From: Labilithrix sp.
GTDB lineage: Bacteria > Myxococcota_A > Polyangia > Polyangiales > Polyangiaceae
Assembly (NCBI GenBank): GCA_019637175.1
Contig: JAHBWD010000070.1
Coordinates: 1-45,868 of the forward strand
Reading direction: 5' to 3'
DNA: 45,868 bases
In this document: one piece after another, positions 14,698-23,382 of the stretch
How positions within the stretch are numbered: the stretch's first letter is position 1
Layout: every line of letters starts with the position of its first letter
Position numbers and translations under genes: made by a program
The notes under the pieces: model-generated
The model's database searches: none
Seen by the model: only the letters and a program-made list of their open reading frames with translations
What the model was told of the DNA's origin: nothing

Positions 14698-14763
14698 CAG
14701 CTCCCGCTCTCCCATTCCCGGTTCCCCGTCCCGTGTTCGCTCTTCCACATTCGTCTTTTTTCA

Positions 14764-15426
14764 TCACCAAGGAAGCTCCTCCCCACTCGCATGAAAGAAC
14801 CTTCCGCTCCGCTCCGGCGTGAGCTCCTCGATCCGCGCGAGCAGCCCCCTCGTCGCCACCGGCGGATCGTCGTTTCCCATGCCGCCCGTCATCTCCGTAC
14901 GGATGAAGCCCGGATGCAGGATCGCGACCATGATCCCTCGTGACGCGAGATCGCGCGCGAGCGAGACGCCCGCCATGTTCAGCGCCGCCTTCGACATGCG
15001 ATAGCCGTAGAGGGCGCCCGAGCCGTTGTCGCCGATCGATCCGGCGCGGCTCGACACGAGCGCGATCTTCGAGCCCTTCGTCATCTTCGGCAAGAGCGCC
15101 TTCGTCAAGAGGAGCGGGGCGACGGCGTTGACCTCGTATTGACGGCGGAGCGACGCGGCGTCGAGCGCGTCGAGTCCCCCGGCCACGAGGACGCCGGCGT
15201 TGTTGATCAAGACGTCGATGGTCTTGGCGCCGACCGCCGCGTCGATCGCGCGAGCGCCGTCGTCGGTCGTGACGTCGGCGCCTTCGACCACGGTCACGCC
15301 GAGCGACGACAGCTCGCCCGACGCCGTGCGACACGCGGCGATCACGTCGACGCCGCGCGCGCCGAGCTGCCGACAGATCTCGAGACCGATCCCGCGGTTG
15401 GCTCCCGTGACGACCCACGCTCCCAT
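14764..15426 (-). CDS. Short-chain dehydrogenase/reductase (SDR)
   Basis: 220 residues, a classical SDR with a Rossmann fold. The NAD(P) motif TGANRGIG is at 7-14, NNAG at 75-78, the catalytic Ser near 130 and YxxxK at 142-146 (YRMSK), and PGFIRTEM follows. It resembles carbonyl/sniffer-type SDRs that reduce small carbonyl compounds; the substrate cannot be read from sequence. It begins 13 bases after the stop of the OPT transporter gene, so the two are probably co-transcribed, though no functional link is evident. Confidence 0.93.
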   Translation of the reverse strand: MGAWVVTGANRGIGLEICRQLGARGVDVIAACRTASGELSSLGVTVVEGADVTTDDGARAIDAAVGAKTIDVLINNAGVLVAGGLDALDAASLRRQYEVNAVAPLLLTKALLPKMTKGSKIALVSSRAGSIGDNGSGALYGYRMSKAALNMAGVSLARDLASRGIMVAILHPGFIRTEMTGGMGNDDPPVATRGLLARIEELTPERSGRFFHASGEELPW

Positions 15427-15439
15427 CGCGACCTCTCTT

Positions 15440-17569
15440 TCAGTGAAGCACGAAATTGTTCAACGCCTGGACGATGACGCCCACGATGCTCTCTCCCGCG
15501 ATGCCGCCGGCGGCGATCGCGATCACGTAGCGCTGCGCCCACTTCTCGTTCTTCGTCGTCGCGATCCAGCCGAAGAGCCCGCCGATGAACATCGCGAGCG
15601 GGTAGAAGAACGGCAAGACCATCCCGAGACCGATGCCGGTCGGTGAGGGGACCCACTTCCTGTACGCCTTCGGGACGATGATCTCGAGCAGGGCGAGGAC
15701 GGTCCCGGCCAACAGGCCGCAGCGGATCGCGACCTGCGACATCGGGTGCAGGTTGCCGAGCCCGTACTTGAAGACCTCGGCGACCGCCTTCCACTGCTGC
15801 GCGCCCGGCGCCGGGAACGCCGGCGGCCGCAGGTCCGTCCCCGTGAGCACGGTCGCGTCGGGGACGAGGATGAAGTAGCAGAGCGTCATCGCGACCGTGC
15901 CGGTGACGATCCCGGAGGCCTGCGCGATGAACTGCCGGCGCGGGTTCGCGCCGAGGAGGTAGCCGCACCTCAGATCGTTGAGCAGATCGGCGCTCGACGC
16001 CGAAGCGCTCGCGGTGATCGCCGCCGTCTGGAGGTTCGCCGTCATGCTCTGGGGCATCAGCACGCCGTAGGTGAGCTGCATGATCTTGCCGAGCGGGCCG
16101 GCGGGCGTGATGTCGCTCTCGCCCGTCGCGCGGCAGGCGACGATCGCGAGCACGAACGTCATCGCCACCGCGAGCAAGCCGAGGTGGATCGGAATGTCGA
16201 ACACGAGCCACGCGACGACGACGACGCCCGTCCCCGCGAACGCCATCCCGGAGACGAACCACGAGCCCGGCACCTCGACGTCCTCCACCGCGACCTTGGG
16301 CCGGCGCGGCGCCTCTTTGCCCGTGGGGCTCGCGGTCCAGTCGACGTCTTCCTTGCGCAGCTTCTTCTTCTCCTCTTCCGGCGCCGCCTCCGCGGCCCTC
16401 TTCGCCGCGCGGCCCGGGATCATCCCTTCGATCGCGCGCACGATCGTCCGCCACTGCGCGGCGAACTGCACGAGCCCGCTCGCCACGAGGATCGGCGCGC
16501 CCGTCCAGATCCCGATCTCCTTCCACGCGCTCGACGGCCTCGTCGCGGCGCCGACGACCTTGCCGACGGCGTTCGTCCACTCCGCGTCGAGCGCGGGAGG
16601 CGTGATCACGACCGCGAGGATGAGCCCGCCCACGACCATCCACGCCGTGATGCGCACGCCGACGATGATCCCCGCGAAGACGAGCGCGACGCCGTGATCG
16701 AGCTTGATGTAGAAGTCGCTCAGCTTGAACGCCGCGCCGTTCGGGTGGAGCGTCGCCGGGCCCGCGTTGAGCATTCGATGCGTCCACGACTCGGGCAAGA
16801 CGCGCGGGATCCAGTCGAAGACGTTCGACTGACCGGGCAGGATGGTGTCGCGCACGACTTCCCCGCCGACCACCTTCTTCAGGATGTCGAGCTCCTTGAG
16901 GACGGGCACGAGGCCGGAGACCGCCGCGGTGACGAAGAGCGCGCGTGCGCGAGTGCTCGCCTCGGCGCCGCGGCTGTACAGACCTTGAAGCGTGAGCGCC
17001 GCGGCCGTTCCCGAAGGGAACTTCAGCTTCTCGCGGTTGATCATGTTCCGCTTCATCGGGATCGCGACGACGACCCCGAGCGCGGCGAGGAAGAAGATCC
17101 AGAGCGCGACGCCCGGCCAGTGGAGGTGCGTTCCTCCCGGCGTCTCCTTCGTCACCGTCAAGAGGAGCATCGCCGGCAGCGCTGTGATGAGGAGGAAGCC
17201 CGTGCCGTAGCCGGCGCCCGAAGCCGTCGACACCGCGCACGTCGTCTCGAGGATCGACAGCGGCGTCTTCGCGAGTCCCGCGCTCTGGAGCGACGACCAG
17301 ATCGCGAACGTGAGGATGCACGCCGTCAGGTTCACGCCGAGGAACCACCCCGTCTTGAGCCCGATGTAGACGTTCGTGAAGGCGAGGAAGAAGCCGAGGA
17401 TCGACCCCATCGCGATCGCGCGAACGGTGAGCTGCGGCGCGTCGTGGCGGTAGGCGCGCGCGTACCACTCGGCCTCGTCGAAGGTCGCGACCTCCTCGGG
17501 GGGGATCTCGAGGGGCTTGCTCGCCTCGATTTCCTCGGGGGTCTTGGGCGGCTCCTGGAGCAGGCTCAC
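15440..17569 (-). CDS. OPT-family oligopeptide/metal-chelate transporter
   Basis: 709 residues with about fourteen hydrophobic helices and a hydrophilic loop near residues 385-440 (AAEAAPEEEKKKLRKEDVDW). OPT-type motifs are visible: GFFLAFTNVYIGLKTGWFLGVNLTA-like sequence near 53-80, a small-residue segment NLQTAAITASASASSADLLNDLRCGYLLGANPRRQ near 505-540, and SIVGVIVQALN at the C-terminus. Bacterial OPT proteins import small peptides or metal-siderophore complexes by proton coupling. The GTG start is read as GTG-AGC-CTG-CTC. It heads a two-gene unit with the SDR and is divergent from the diiron gene at 17664. Confidence 0.94.
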   Translation of the reverse strand: MSLLQEPPKTPEEIEASKPLEIPPEEVATFDEAEWYARAYRHDAPQLTVRAIAMGSILGFFLAFTNVYIGLKTGWFLGVNLTACILTFAIWSSLQSAGLAKTPLSILETTCAVSTASGAGYGTGFLLITALPAMLLLTVTKETPGGTHLHWPGVALWIFFLAALGVVVAIPMKRNMINREKLKFPSGTAAALTLQGLYSRGAEASTRARALFVTAAVSGLVPVLKELDILKKVVGGEVVRDTILPGQSNVFDWIPRVLPESWTHRMLNAGPATLHPNGAAFKLSDFYIKLDHGVALVFAGIIVGVRITAWMVVGGLILAVVITPPALDAEWTNAVGKVVGAATRPSSAWKEIGIWTGAPILVASGLVQFAAQWRTIVRAIEGMIPGRAAKRAAEAAPEEEKKKLRKEDVDWTASPTGKEAPRRPKVAVEDVEVPGSWFVSGMAFAGTGVVVVAWLVFDIPIHLGLLAVAMTFVLAIVACRATGESDITPAGPLGKIMQLTYGVLMPQSMTANLQTAAITASASASSADLLNDLRCGYLLGANPRRQFIAQASGIVTGTVAMTLCYFILVPDATVLTGTDLRPPAFPAPGAQQWKAVAEVFKYGLGNLHPMSQVAIRCGLLAGTVLALLEIIVPKAYRKWVPSPTGIGLGMVLPFFYPLAMFIGGLFGWIATTKNEKWAQRYVIAIAAGGIAGESIVGVIVQALNNFVLH

Positions 17570-17623
17570 GACGCGTTCTAACCCAGAATCACGCGCAAAT
17601 CGCGGGCATCCGGAAGGGCGCCC

Positions 17624-17652
17624 TTGACAACATACCGACCGAACGGTAGTTT
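17624..17652 (+). promoter_or_regulatory. Near-consensus promoter: TTGACA, 17-base spacer, TAGTTT
   Basis: TTGACA at 17624-17629 and TAGTTT at 17647-17652 are separated by exactly 17 bases. This is the only sigma-70-type promoter in the window with a perfect -35. The predicted transcription start lies about five bases before ATG 17664, so the mRNA would be almost leaderless; no Shine-Dalgarno sequence fits in between. Confidence 0.65.
17633..17648. promoter_or_regulatory. TetR-type operator palindrome inside the promoter spacer
   Basis: TACCGACCGAACGGTA has TACCG/CGGTA arms, with 12 of 16 positions symmetric, and resembles the TACCGACCGGTCGGTA-like sites bound by many TetR-family repressors. 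It fills the spacer between the -35 and -10 of the diiron gene, so a bound repressor would block polymerase. No TetR gene is present in this window. Confidence 0.55.
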
Positions 17653-17663
17653 ACTGGACCCGC

Positions 17664-18848
<1,185 letters not shown>

Positions 18849-18865
18849 TCCTCACGAGGTCGCGT

Positions 18866-19069
18866 TCACTCCTCGTCGGCCTCGCCGCCGGACTCGATCT
18901 GCTCGGTCGTCGGGCGGGGTGGGGGAGGAGGCGGCGGCATCCCTGGGCCCAGCGCCGCGGCGAGCACGAGCATCGCGCGCAGCATGCGCCAGAGCAGCCG
19001 CTGGAGACGCGACCTCAGCGTGCGTCGCGGGCTCGCGGCCGCGCGCGCACGTCGAGATCGTCTCGACAT
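18866..19069 (-). CDS. Small Arg-rich, Pro-tailed membrane protein
   Basis: 67 residues. A strongly basic N-terminus (about one third Arg) precedes one hydrophobic stretch (LLWRMLRAMLVLAAALGPG, about 24-42), then seven consecutive Pro and an acidic end (TTEQIESGGEADEE). AAAGGAGAG on the minus strand (19074-19082) is a strong ribosome binding site ending four bases before the ATG, which is why I call this short frame a gene. Similar short Arg-rich proteins ending in GPG-(P)n tails occur in other myxobacteria to my recollection; their role is unknown. It may be the last gene of, or independent from, the operon upstream of it on the same strand. Confidence 0.6.
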   Translation of the reverse strand: MSRRSRRARAAASPRRTLRSRLQRLLWRMLRAMLVLAAALGPGMPPPPPPPRPTTEQIESGGEADEE

Positions 19070-19120
19070 GTCGCTCTCCTTTGCGGTCTTCGGGGGAAGG
19101 TGCGGGGCGACCCGCGCGCT

Positions 19121-19411
19121 TCACCGGAGGAGCGAGCAGTTCAGGAGATAGATCCGAGAGCGCACGAACGCCGACGCGCGCCCGAGCGCGTTCGCACCTT
19201 CGTTCGCCGCGTCGCTCGCGCTCGCGCTCGCCTCCGGAGCCGCGGTCGCTTCCGCGTTCGCGTCCGCGTCGGCGTCCGTGCGCGCGCCCTCGACGATCGC
19301 GATCTCGTCGACGAGCGCGGCCGCCTTCGCGGGCGCGTGCACGACGAAGATCGCGAGGCACGCGACGAGCCCGCGCAGGAGTCGCAGCCACCGCAGGCGC
19401 GCGGCGGTCAT
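19121..19411 (-). CDS. Small secreted protein, last gene of the kinase operon
   Basis: 96 residues. A basic start (MTAARLRWLRLLRG), a hydrophobic core and an Ala-x-Ala site (APAKAAA) near residues 27-33 make a good signal peptide. The mature part is rich in Ala, Asp and Ser (DADADANAEATAAPEASASASDA) and ends in a short hydrophobic segment with a single Cys (IYLLNCSLLR). Its ATG overlaps the stop of the coiled-coil gene (ATGA), so it is translationally coupled. No family recognised; by context it could be a periplasmic partner of the coiled-coil membrane protein. Confidence 0.65.
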   Translation of the reverse strand: MTAARLRWLRLLRGLVACLAIFVVHAPAKAAALVDEIAIVEGARTDADADANAEATAAPEASASASDAANEGANALGRASAFVRSRIYLLNCSLLR

Positions 19412-20544
19412 GGCTCGTCGAGCGCGAGGGTCGCGCTCACCGCTCCTCTCTTCAGCGTCAGCTTCGAACCTTCGATCGCGAGCGTGGACGCGCCCTCGGC
19501 GGTGACGCTCGCCGGCCTCGCGCCGTCGTAGGTGCAAGTCACCGGCTCGCTCGGCGGCCACACGACGCGGCCTCCGCACGCGATCTCCGCCACGCAGTCT
19601 TGCTGCCTCCCCGTCGGCATCGCGCGGAGCGTGCACGCCGCGCCGGCCTCGAGGCCGCGCGCCTCGGCGACCTTGCCCGTCCGCCGCAAGCGCTGCTCGG
19701 GGCCGGCGAGCGCCGCCGCCTCCGCGCTCGCCGCCGGGATCGAGAGATCCACGCGGAAGCGCGGCAGCGTCTCCTTGAAGACGGAGGCCTGCGCGAGCGT
19801 CGTGTCGAGATCGATCTGCGTGCGCTCGCCCGTTCGCGATCCGACGTCGCGATACTTCAACGTGAAGGCGCTCTTGTCGTCTTTCGGGCCGAGGCGCTCG
19901 CGCGCGTCGTTCATGCTCTGCGACATGCCGTTGAGCGAGTCGCTGCTTCGATAGAGCTTGTGCGCGCCGCACATCACCGTGAGGAGCGAGACGCCCGTGT
20001 TGGTCTCCGTGGTCCAGATCGTGGCTTCGACCGTGCACGCGGCGCCCGGCGCGATCGGCAGACCCTCGACGCGCGTCGCGCTCGCCGTCCATTTCGCCGT
20101 CGTCGTCCGTCGCTCGCGGGCGGCCGGCGGCGCCTCGGGCGCAGGCGGAGGCACCGGCGCCGGCGGGGTGACCGTGCGCGGGACCTCGGGAGGCGTCACC
20201 GGCACCGGCGCCGGCGTGACGACGGTCGGCCGCTCCGAGTCCGATCGGGCGACGAGCACGACCGTGATGCCGCCGAACATGCCCGCAGCCACCACGCCGC
20301 CCAGCAGCGCGGCGCGCGTCCCCGCGGCGCGCGCCTTCGGGGCCTTCCCTCGGATCGCGTCGAGCTCGAGCTCCACGCGCTCGAGCTCGGCGCGCATCTC
20401 GCCGATGCGCTTCTCGAGCGCGGCAGCGTGCTCTTGCGCGGCGTCTCGGCCCTTCTGCTCGCCCTCACGACGCGCAGCCTCGAGCTCCTCTTCGAGCTGC
20501 GCGACGCGGTTGTGGAGCGCTTCGCGATCGTCGCGGTATCCCAT
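19408..20544 (-). CDS. Coiled-coil, single-pass membrane protein with periplasmic domain
   Basis: 378 residues. Residues 1-70 form a charged coiled coil with heptad spacing (HNRVAQLEEELEAARREGEQ; AALEKRIGEMRAELERVELELDAI). One membrane helix follows near 78-102, then a Pro-rich linker (VTPAPVPVTPPEVP...), then about 240 residues of probable periplasmic beta-rich sequence with scattered Cys and a repeated pattern: ACTVEATIW...VMCG and ACTLRAM...IACG, which suggests two related subdomains. No catalytic motif. The ATG overlaps the kinase stop codon by one base, so kinase and coiled coil are made together; the cytoplasmic coil may be the kinase's substrate or tether. Confidence 0.8.
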   Translation of the reverse strand: MGYRDDREALHNRVAQLEEELEAARREGEQKGRDAAQEHAAALEKRIGEMRAELERVELELDAIRGKAPKARAAGTRAALLGGVVAAGMFGGITVVLVARSDSERPTVVTPAPVPVTPPEVPRTVTPPAPVPPPAPEAPPAARERRTTTAKWTASATRVEGLPIAPGAACTVEATIWTTETNTGVSLLTVMCGAHKLYRSSDSLNGMSQSMNDARERLGPKDDKSAFTLKYRDVGSRTGERTQIDLDTTLAQASVFKETLPRFRVDLSIPAASAEAAALAGPEQRLRRTGKVAEARGLEAGAACTLRAMPTGRQQDCVAEIACGGRVVWPPSEPVTCTYDGARPASVTAEGASTLAIEGSKLTLKRGAVSATLALDEP

Positions 20545-22076
20545 CAGTGCGCCCTCCCCATCATCATGTAGAGCGCGCCGCCCGCGATCAAGACGACGAT
20601 CGCCACGACGACGCCGAGGATCACGCCGAAGCCCTTCGCCGGCGCTTTCGCGGCCGGCGCCGCGGGGACGCTCGCGAGGTTCGGTGGACGCACCACCGGC
20701 TGACTGCGCGTGACCGCGTACGGCGAGTCTTGCGGCGGGGCGCTCATCGGAGGCGGCGGCCCGGTCATCGGCGGCGGAGGGCCCGTGAGCCCGGGTGGAG
20801 GAACGGAGCCGGGCTGCGGCGCGCGCGGCGCGAGCGACGCCGGCGCGATCCCGGTCGCCGCGAGCGGCGACGTCGCGCCGAGAGGCATCGTGAGCTGGAG
20901 ACCGGCCGCCGGAGAGAGCGACCGCGCCGGCGCCATCGGCGCCGTGCTCGGCGCCGGCGTCGCCGCGGGCGGCGGCAGGCGGGGCGCGTCCTGCATCAGC
21001 ATCGTGCCCGTGAAGGGCGAAGGCTTCACCGAAGCGCGCGCGACCTCTTCGCGGACCTGTTGCATCGCGTCGAGCACGCGATCGTCGGCGACGGTCGCGC
21101 CGAGCCGCCCCGCCGACTGCGCGGCGCTCGAGAGGCTCGTGGCGGACTTCATCGCTTCCTTGAGCTCGCTCCAGAAGACGCCCGCGTCTCGCGGACGGTC
21201 CTTGGGATCCTTCGCGACGGCGCGATGCAGGAGCGCTTCGGCCGCCTTCGGGATCTTGAGACCGAGGCTCGAAGCGGTCGGCGAGCCCGACTTCGGATCG
21301 ACCGACTTGAGCATGCCGTCCGCGAGCGTCGTCGCGGGCCGCACCTTCGTGTTCGTCATCACCTCGAGGATCACGAGCGCGAGCGAGTAGACGTCGGTCC
21401 ACGGACCCACATTCCCGATCGTGCGCGAGAACTGCTCCGGCGCGCCGTACGAGGGCGAGCAGAAGTGCACGCCCGCCGCCGTCTCGACGCTGGGGCGGAA
21501 GCCGATCGTCTCGTCCGAGAGGATCTTCGCGAGCCCGAAGTCGAGCACCTTCATGCGGATGCCGTCGCGCGTGCGTGTGATGAAGAGGTTGCCCGGCTTC
21601 ACGTCGCGGTGCACGACGTCGTTCTCGTGCGCGTACGCGATGGCGAGCGCCGCGCTGTCCATGAGCTCGACGGTCTGCTCGAGGGTGCGCGGAGGGAGTT
21701 TTTGCTCGCGTCGCTCGCCGAGCTCGGCGCTGAGCGTGCAGCCGTCGAGCCACTCGAGCACCATGTACGGCGTGATCTCGTTGGTGGTCGGCACGACGAT
21801 CGTGCCGCTCCCGATGCAGCGCACGATGTCGAGGTTGCCTTGCGACAGGCGGTAGAGGAGCTTCGTCTCGTCACGAAAGCGGCCGGCGAGCGCCTCGCGG
21901 GTGCTCTCGTCGGTCTTTTGCATCGCGCCGATGCGAAGGCATTTGATCGCCACGACCTCGCCGAGGCCTGCGTGGTACCCGCGGTAGATGAGGCCGAACC
22001 CGCCGGAATCGACGCACGCGTCGAACCGAACTTGTTCGACCGTCCGCCCGACGAGGCCGAGCACGTCGACCGTCAT
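20544..22076 (-). CDS. Tail-anchored Ser/Thr protein kinase
   Basis: 510 residues. Kinase domain about 15-315: Gly loop DSGGFGLIYRG (21-31), VAIK (Lys near 45), HRDVKPGN near 158, DFGLAK near 178 and a SPSYGAPEQ activation segment, so all catalytic residues are present. An Ala/Pro linker with tandem TGPPPPM units follows (about 425-450). A single membrane helix (VILGVVVAIVVLIAGGALYMMM) lies at the extreme C-terminus with only MGRAH beyond it, so there is no extracytoplasmic sensor. Sensing may instead be provided by the coupled coiled-coil protein. The ATG is preceded by TATGCT at eight bases. Confidence 0.94.
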   Translation of the reverse strand: MTVDVLGLVGRTVEQVRFDACVDSGGFGLIYRGYHAGLGEVVAIKCLRIGAMQKTDESTREALAGRFRDETKLLYRLSQGNLDIVRCIGSGTIVVPTTNEITPYMVLEWLDGCTLSAELGERREQKLPPRTLEQTVELMDSAALAIAYAHENDVVHRDVKPGNLFITRTRDGIRMKVLDFGLAKILSDETIGFRPSVETAAGVHFCSPSYGAPEQFSRTIGNVGPWTDVYSLALVILEVMTNTKVRPATTLADGMLKSVDPKSGSPTASSLGLKIPKAAEALLHRAVAKDPKDRPRDAGVFWSELKEAMKSATSLSSAAQSAGRLGATVADDRVLDAMQQVREEVARASVKPSPFTGTMLMQDAPRLPPPAATPAPSTAPMAPARSLSPAAGLQLTMPLGATSPLAATGIAPASLAPRAPQPGSVPPPGLTGPPPPMTGPPPPMSAPPQDSPYAVTRSQPVVRPPNLASVPAAPAAKAPAKGFGVILGVVVAIVVLIAGGALYMMMGRAH

Positions 22077-22084
22077 GGGGATCG

Positions 22085-22090
22085 AGCATA
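22085..22090 (-). promoter_or_regulatory. -10 element TATGCT, eight bases before the kinase ATG
   Basis: Minus-strand TATGCT-N8-ATG. It faces the -10 of the LOG gene on the other strand within a 50-base divergent gap. Confidence 0.5.
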
Positions 22091-22112
22091 GCCGCTCGGG
22101 GGTGCCCTCTGC

Positions 22113-22118
22113 TACGCT
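22113..22118 (+). promoter_or_regulatory. Extended -10 element TGC-TACGCT, eight bases before ATG 22127
   Basis: TGCTACGCT-N8-ATG predicts a leaderless LOG transcript. No -35 match upstream, where the divergent kinase promoter lies. Confidence 0.5.
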
Positions 22119-22126
22119 CGTCGCCC

Positions 22127-22723
22127 ATGTCCGAGGGTCGAACCGTCCGAAACATCTGCGTCTTTTGCGGATCTAGGCCGGGCGACGACCCGGCCTACGG
22201 CGAGGCCGCCGCGGCGCTTGGCCGCGCGATCGCGGCGCGGGGGCTCTCGCTCGTCTACGGAGGGGCGAAGGTCGGCTCGATGGGCGTCCTCGCCGACGCC
22301 GCGCTCGCCGGGGGCGCGCGCGTCGTCGGCGTGATCCCCAAGGGCCTCGTCTCCAAGGAGATCGCGCACGACGGGCTCGCCGAGCTGTATCTCACCGACA
22401 CGATGCACGAGCGCAAGGATCGGATGATCGTCCTCGCCGACGCCTTCATCTCGATGCCGGGCGGCTTCGGCACGTACGACGAGCTCTTCGAGGTGCTCAC
22501 GCTCGCGCAGCTCGGCATGCACGACAAGCCGAGCGGCTTTCTCAACGTGAAGGGCTACTTCGATCCGCTCCTCGCGCTGCTCGATCACACGATCGATCGC
22601 GCGTTCGCGGCGCCGCAGCACCGCGGTCTCTACGTCGAAGGCGCCGATCCCGAGCGGCTGCTCGACGCGCTCGTCGCCTGGAGCCCGCCGTCGCTCGGCG
22701 ACAAGTGGACCGATCGCCGGTGA
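22127..22723 (+). CDS. LOG-family nucleotide 5'-monophosphate phosphoribohydrolase (TIGR00730 type)
   Basis: 198 residues, a full-length LOG/YvdD-type Rossmann enzyme. The nucleotide-binding GGAKVGSMG is at 45-53, the conserved Arg/Lys pair in HERKDRM near 95-100, and the signature PGGFGTYDE at 111-119. Family members cleave cytokinin riboside monophosphates or AMP to the free base and ribose-5-phosphate; in bacteria without plant contact the role is nucleotide salvage or unknown. Its stop overlaps the ATG of the HD-domain gene (TGATG), so the two form an operon. Confidence 0.94.
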   Translation: MSEGRTVRNICVFCGSRPGDDPAYGEAAAALGRAIAARGLSLVYGGAKVGSMGVLADAALAGGARVVGVIPKGLVSKEIAHDGLAELYLTDTMHERKDRMIVLADAFISMPGGFGTYDELFEVLTLAQLGMHDKPSGFLNVKGYFDPLLALLDHTIDRAFAAPQHRGLYVEGADPERLLDALVAWSPPSLGDKWTDRR

Positions 22724-23382
22724 TGATCGATCCTTCGCTCTGGTCGCGCCTCGCCGCCGAGGCCGAGCTTCGCGCGCGCGCGACCGAGCCGGCGCACGAC
22801 TTCTTCCACGTGCAGCGGGTCGTTCAGAACGCGCGCGCGATCGCGCGCGGCGAGCGAGCGAGCGAGCGGAGCGAGGCGATCGCCGCGACCGCCGCGCTCC
22901 TCCACGAGCTCTTCACGTATCCGAAGGGCCACCCGAAGTCTTCGGAGGCCGGCGACGTCTGCGCGGCGCACGCGCGTGAGCTGCTCGAGCGCGAAGGCGC
23001 TCCCTCCGCGTGGATCGATCCGGTCTGCGCGGCGATCCGCGATCACGCGTTCTCGAAGGGCGTCGTGCCCGACGCGCTCGAGAGTCGGATCCTGCAAGAC
23101 GCCGATCGCCTCGACGCCGTCGGCGCGATCGGCCTCGCGCGCATGTGGGCGACGTGCGCCGACATGAAGCGTCCGTTCCATGCGCCGGGCGATCCGTTCT
23201 GCGTCTCGCGCGCGCCCGACGACAAGTCGTGGGGCCTCGATCACGTCTACGCGAAGCTGCTCCGCATCCCCGACCGGCTCCACACCGCGACGGCGCGTCG
23301 AATCGCCGAAGACCGCGTCGCGTTCATCCGCGTCTACCTCGCGCAGCTCGAGCGAGAGATCGATCAGCGAGGGACCGAGTAG
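22723..23382 (+). CDS. YedJ-like HD-superfamily phosphohydrolase with HE in place of HD
   Basis: 219 residues, collinear with E. coli YedJ-type HD proteins: AHDFFHV (first metal His, 24-30), LLHELFTYPKGHP where the diagnostic His-Asp is His61-Glu62, then RDHAFSKG, ILQDADRLDAVGAIGLAR (123-140) and LDHVYAKLLRIPDRL. The remaining metal ligands (His25, Asp128) are retained, so Glu62 may still bind metal. Predicted to hydrolyse a nucleotide or similar phosphate. ATG 22723 overlaps the LOG stop and is preferred to GTG 22705. The 3' end overlaps the convergent glycerol-3-phosphate dehydrogenase gene by 19 bases. Confidence 0.88.
   Translation: MIDPSLWSRLAAEAELRARATEPAHDFFHVQRVVQNARAIARGERASERSEAIAATAALLHELFTYPKGHPKSSEAGDVCAAHARELLEREGAPSAWIDPVCAAIRDHAFSKGVVPDALESRILQDADRLDAVGAIGLARMWATCADMKRPFHAPGDPFCVSRAPDDKSWGLDHVYAKLLRIPDRLHTATARRIAEDRVAFIRVYLAQLEREIDQRGTE

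Noticed and set aside
14698..14763. Terminator between the convergent PQQ-type and SDR genes
   Set aside because: There is a T-run near 14755, but I could not find a stable stem before it on either strand.
22852..22867. Four GAGC units in the HD-domain gene as a phase-variable repeat
   Set aside because: Only four units, and the codons encode a normal helix; too short for a convincing slippage tract.
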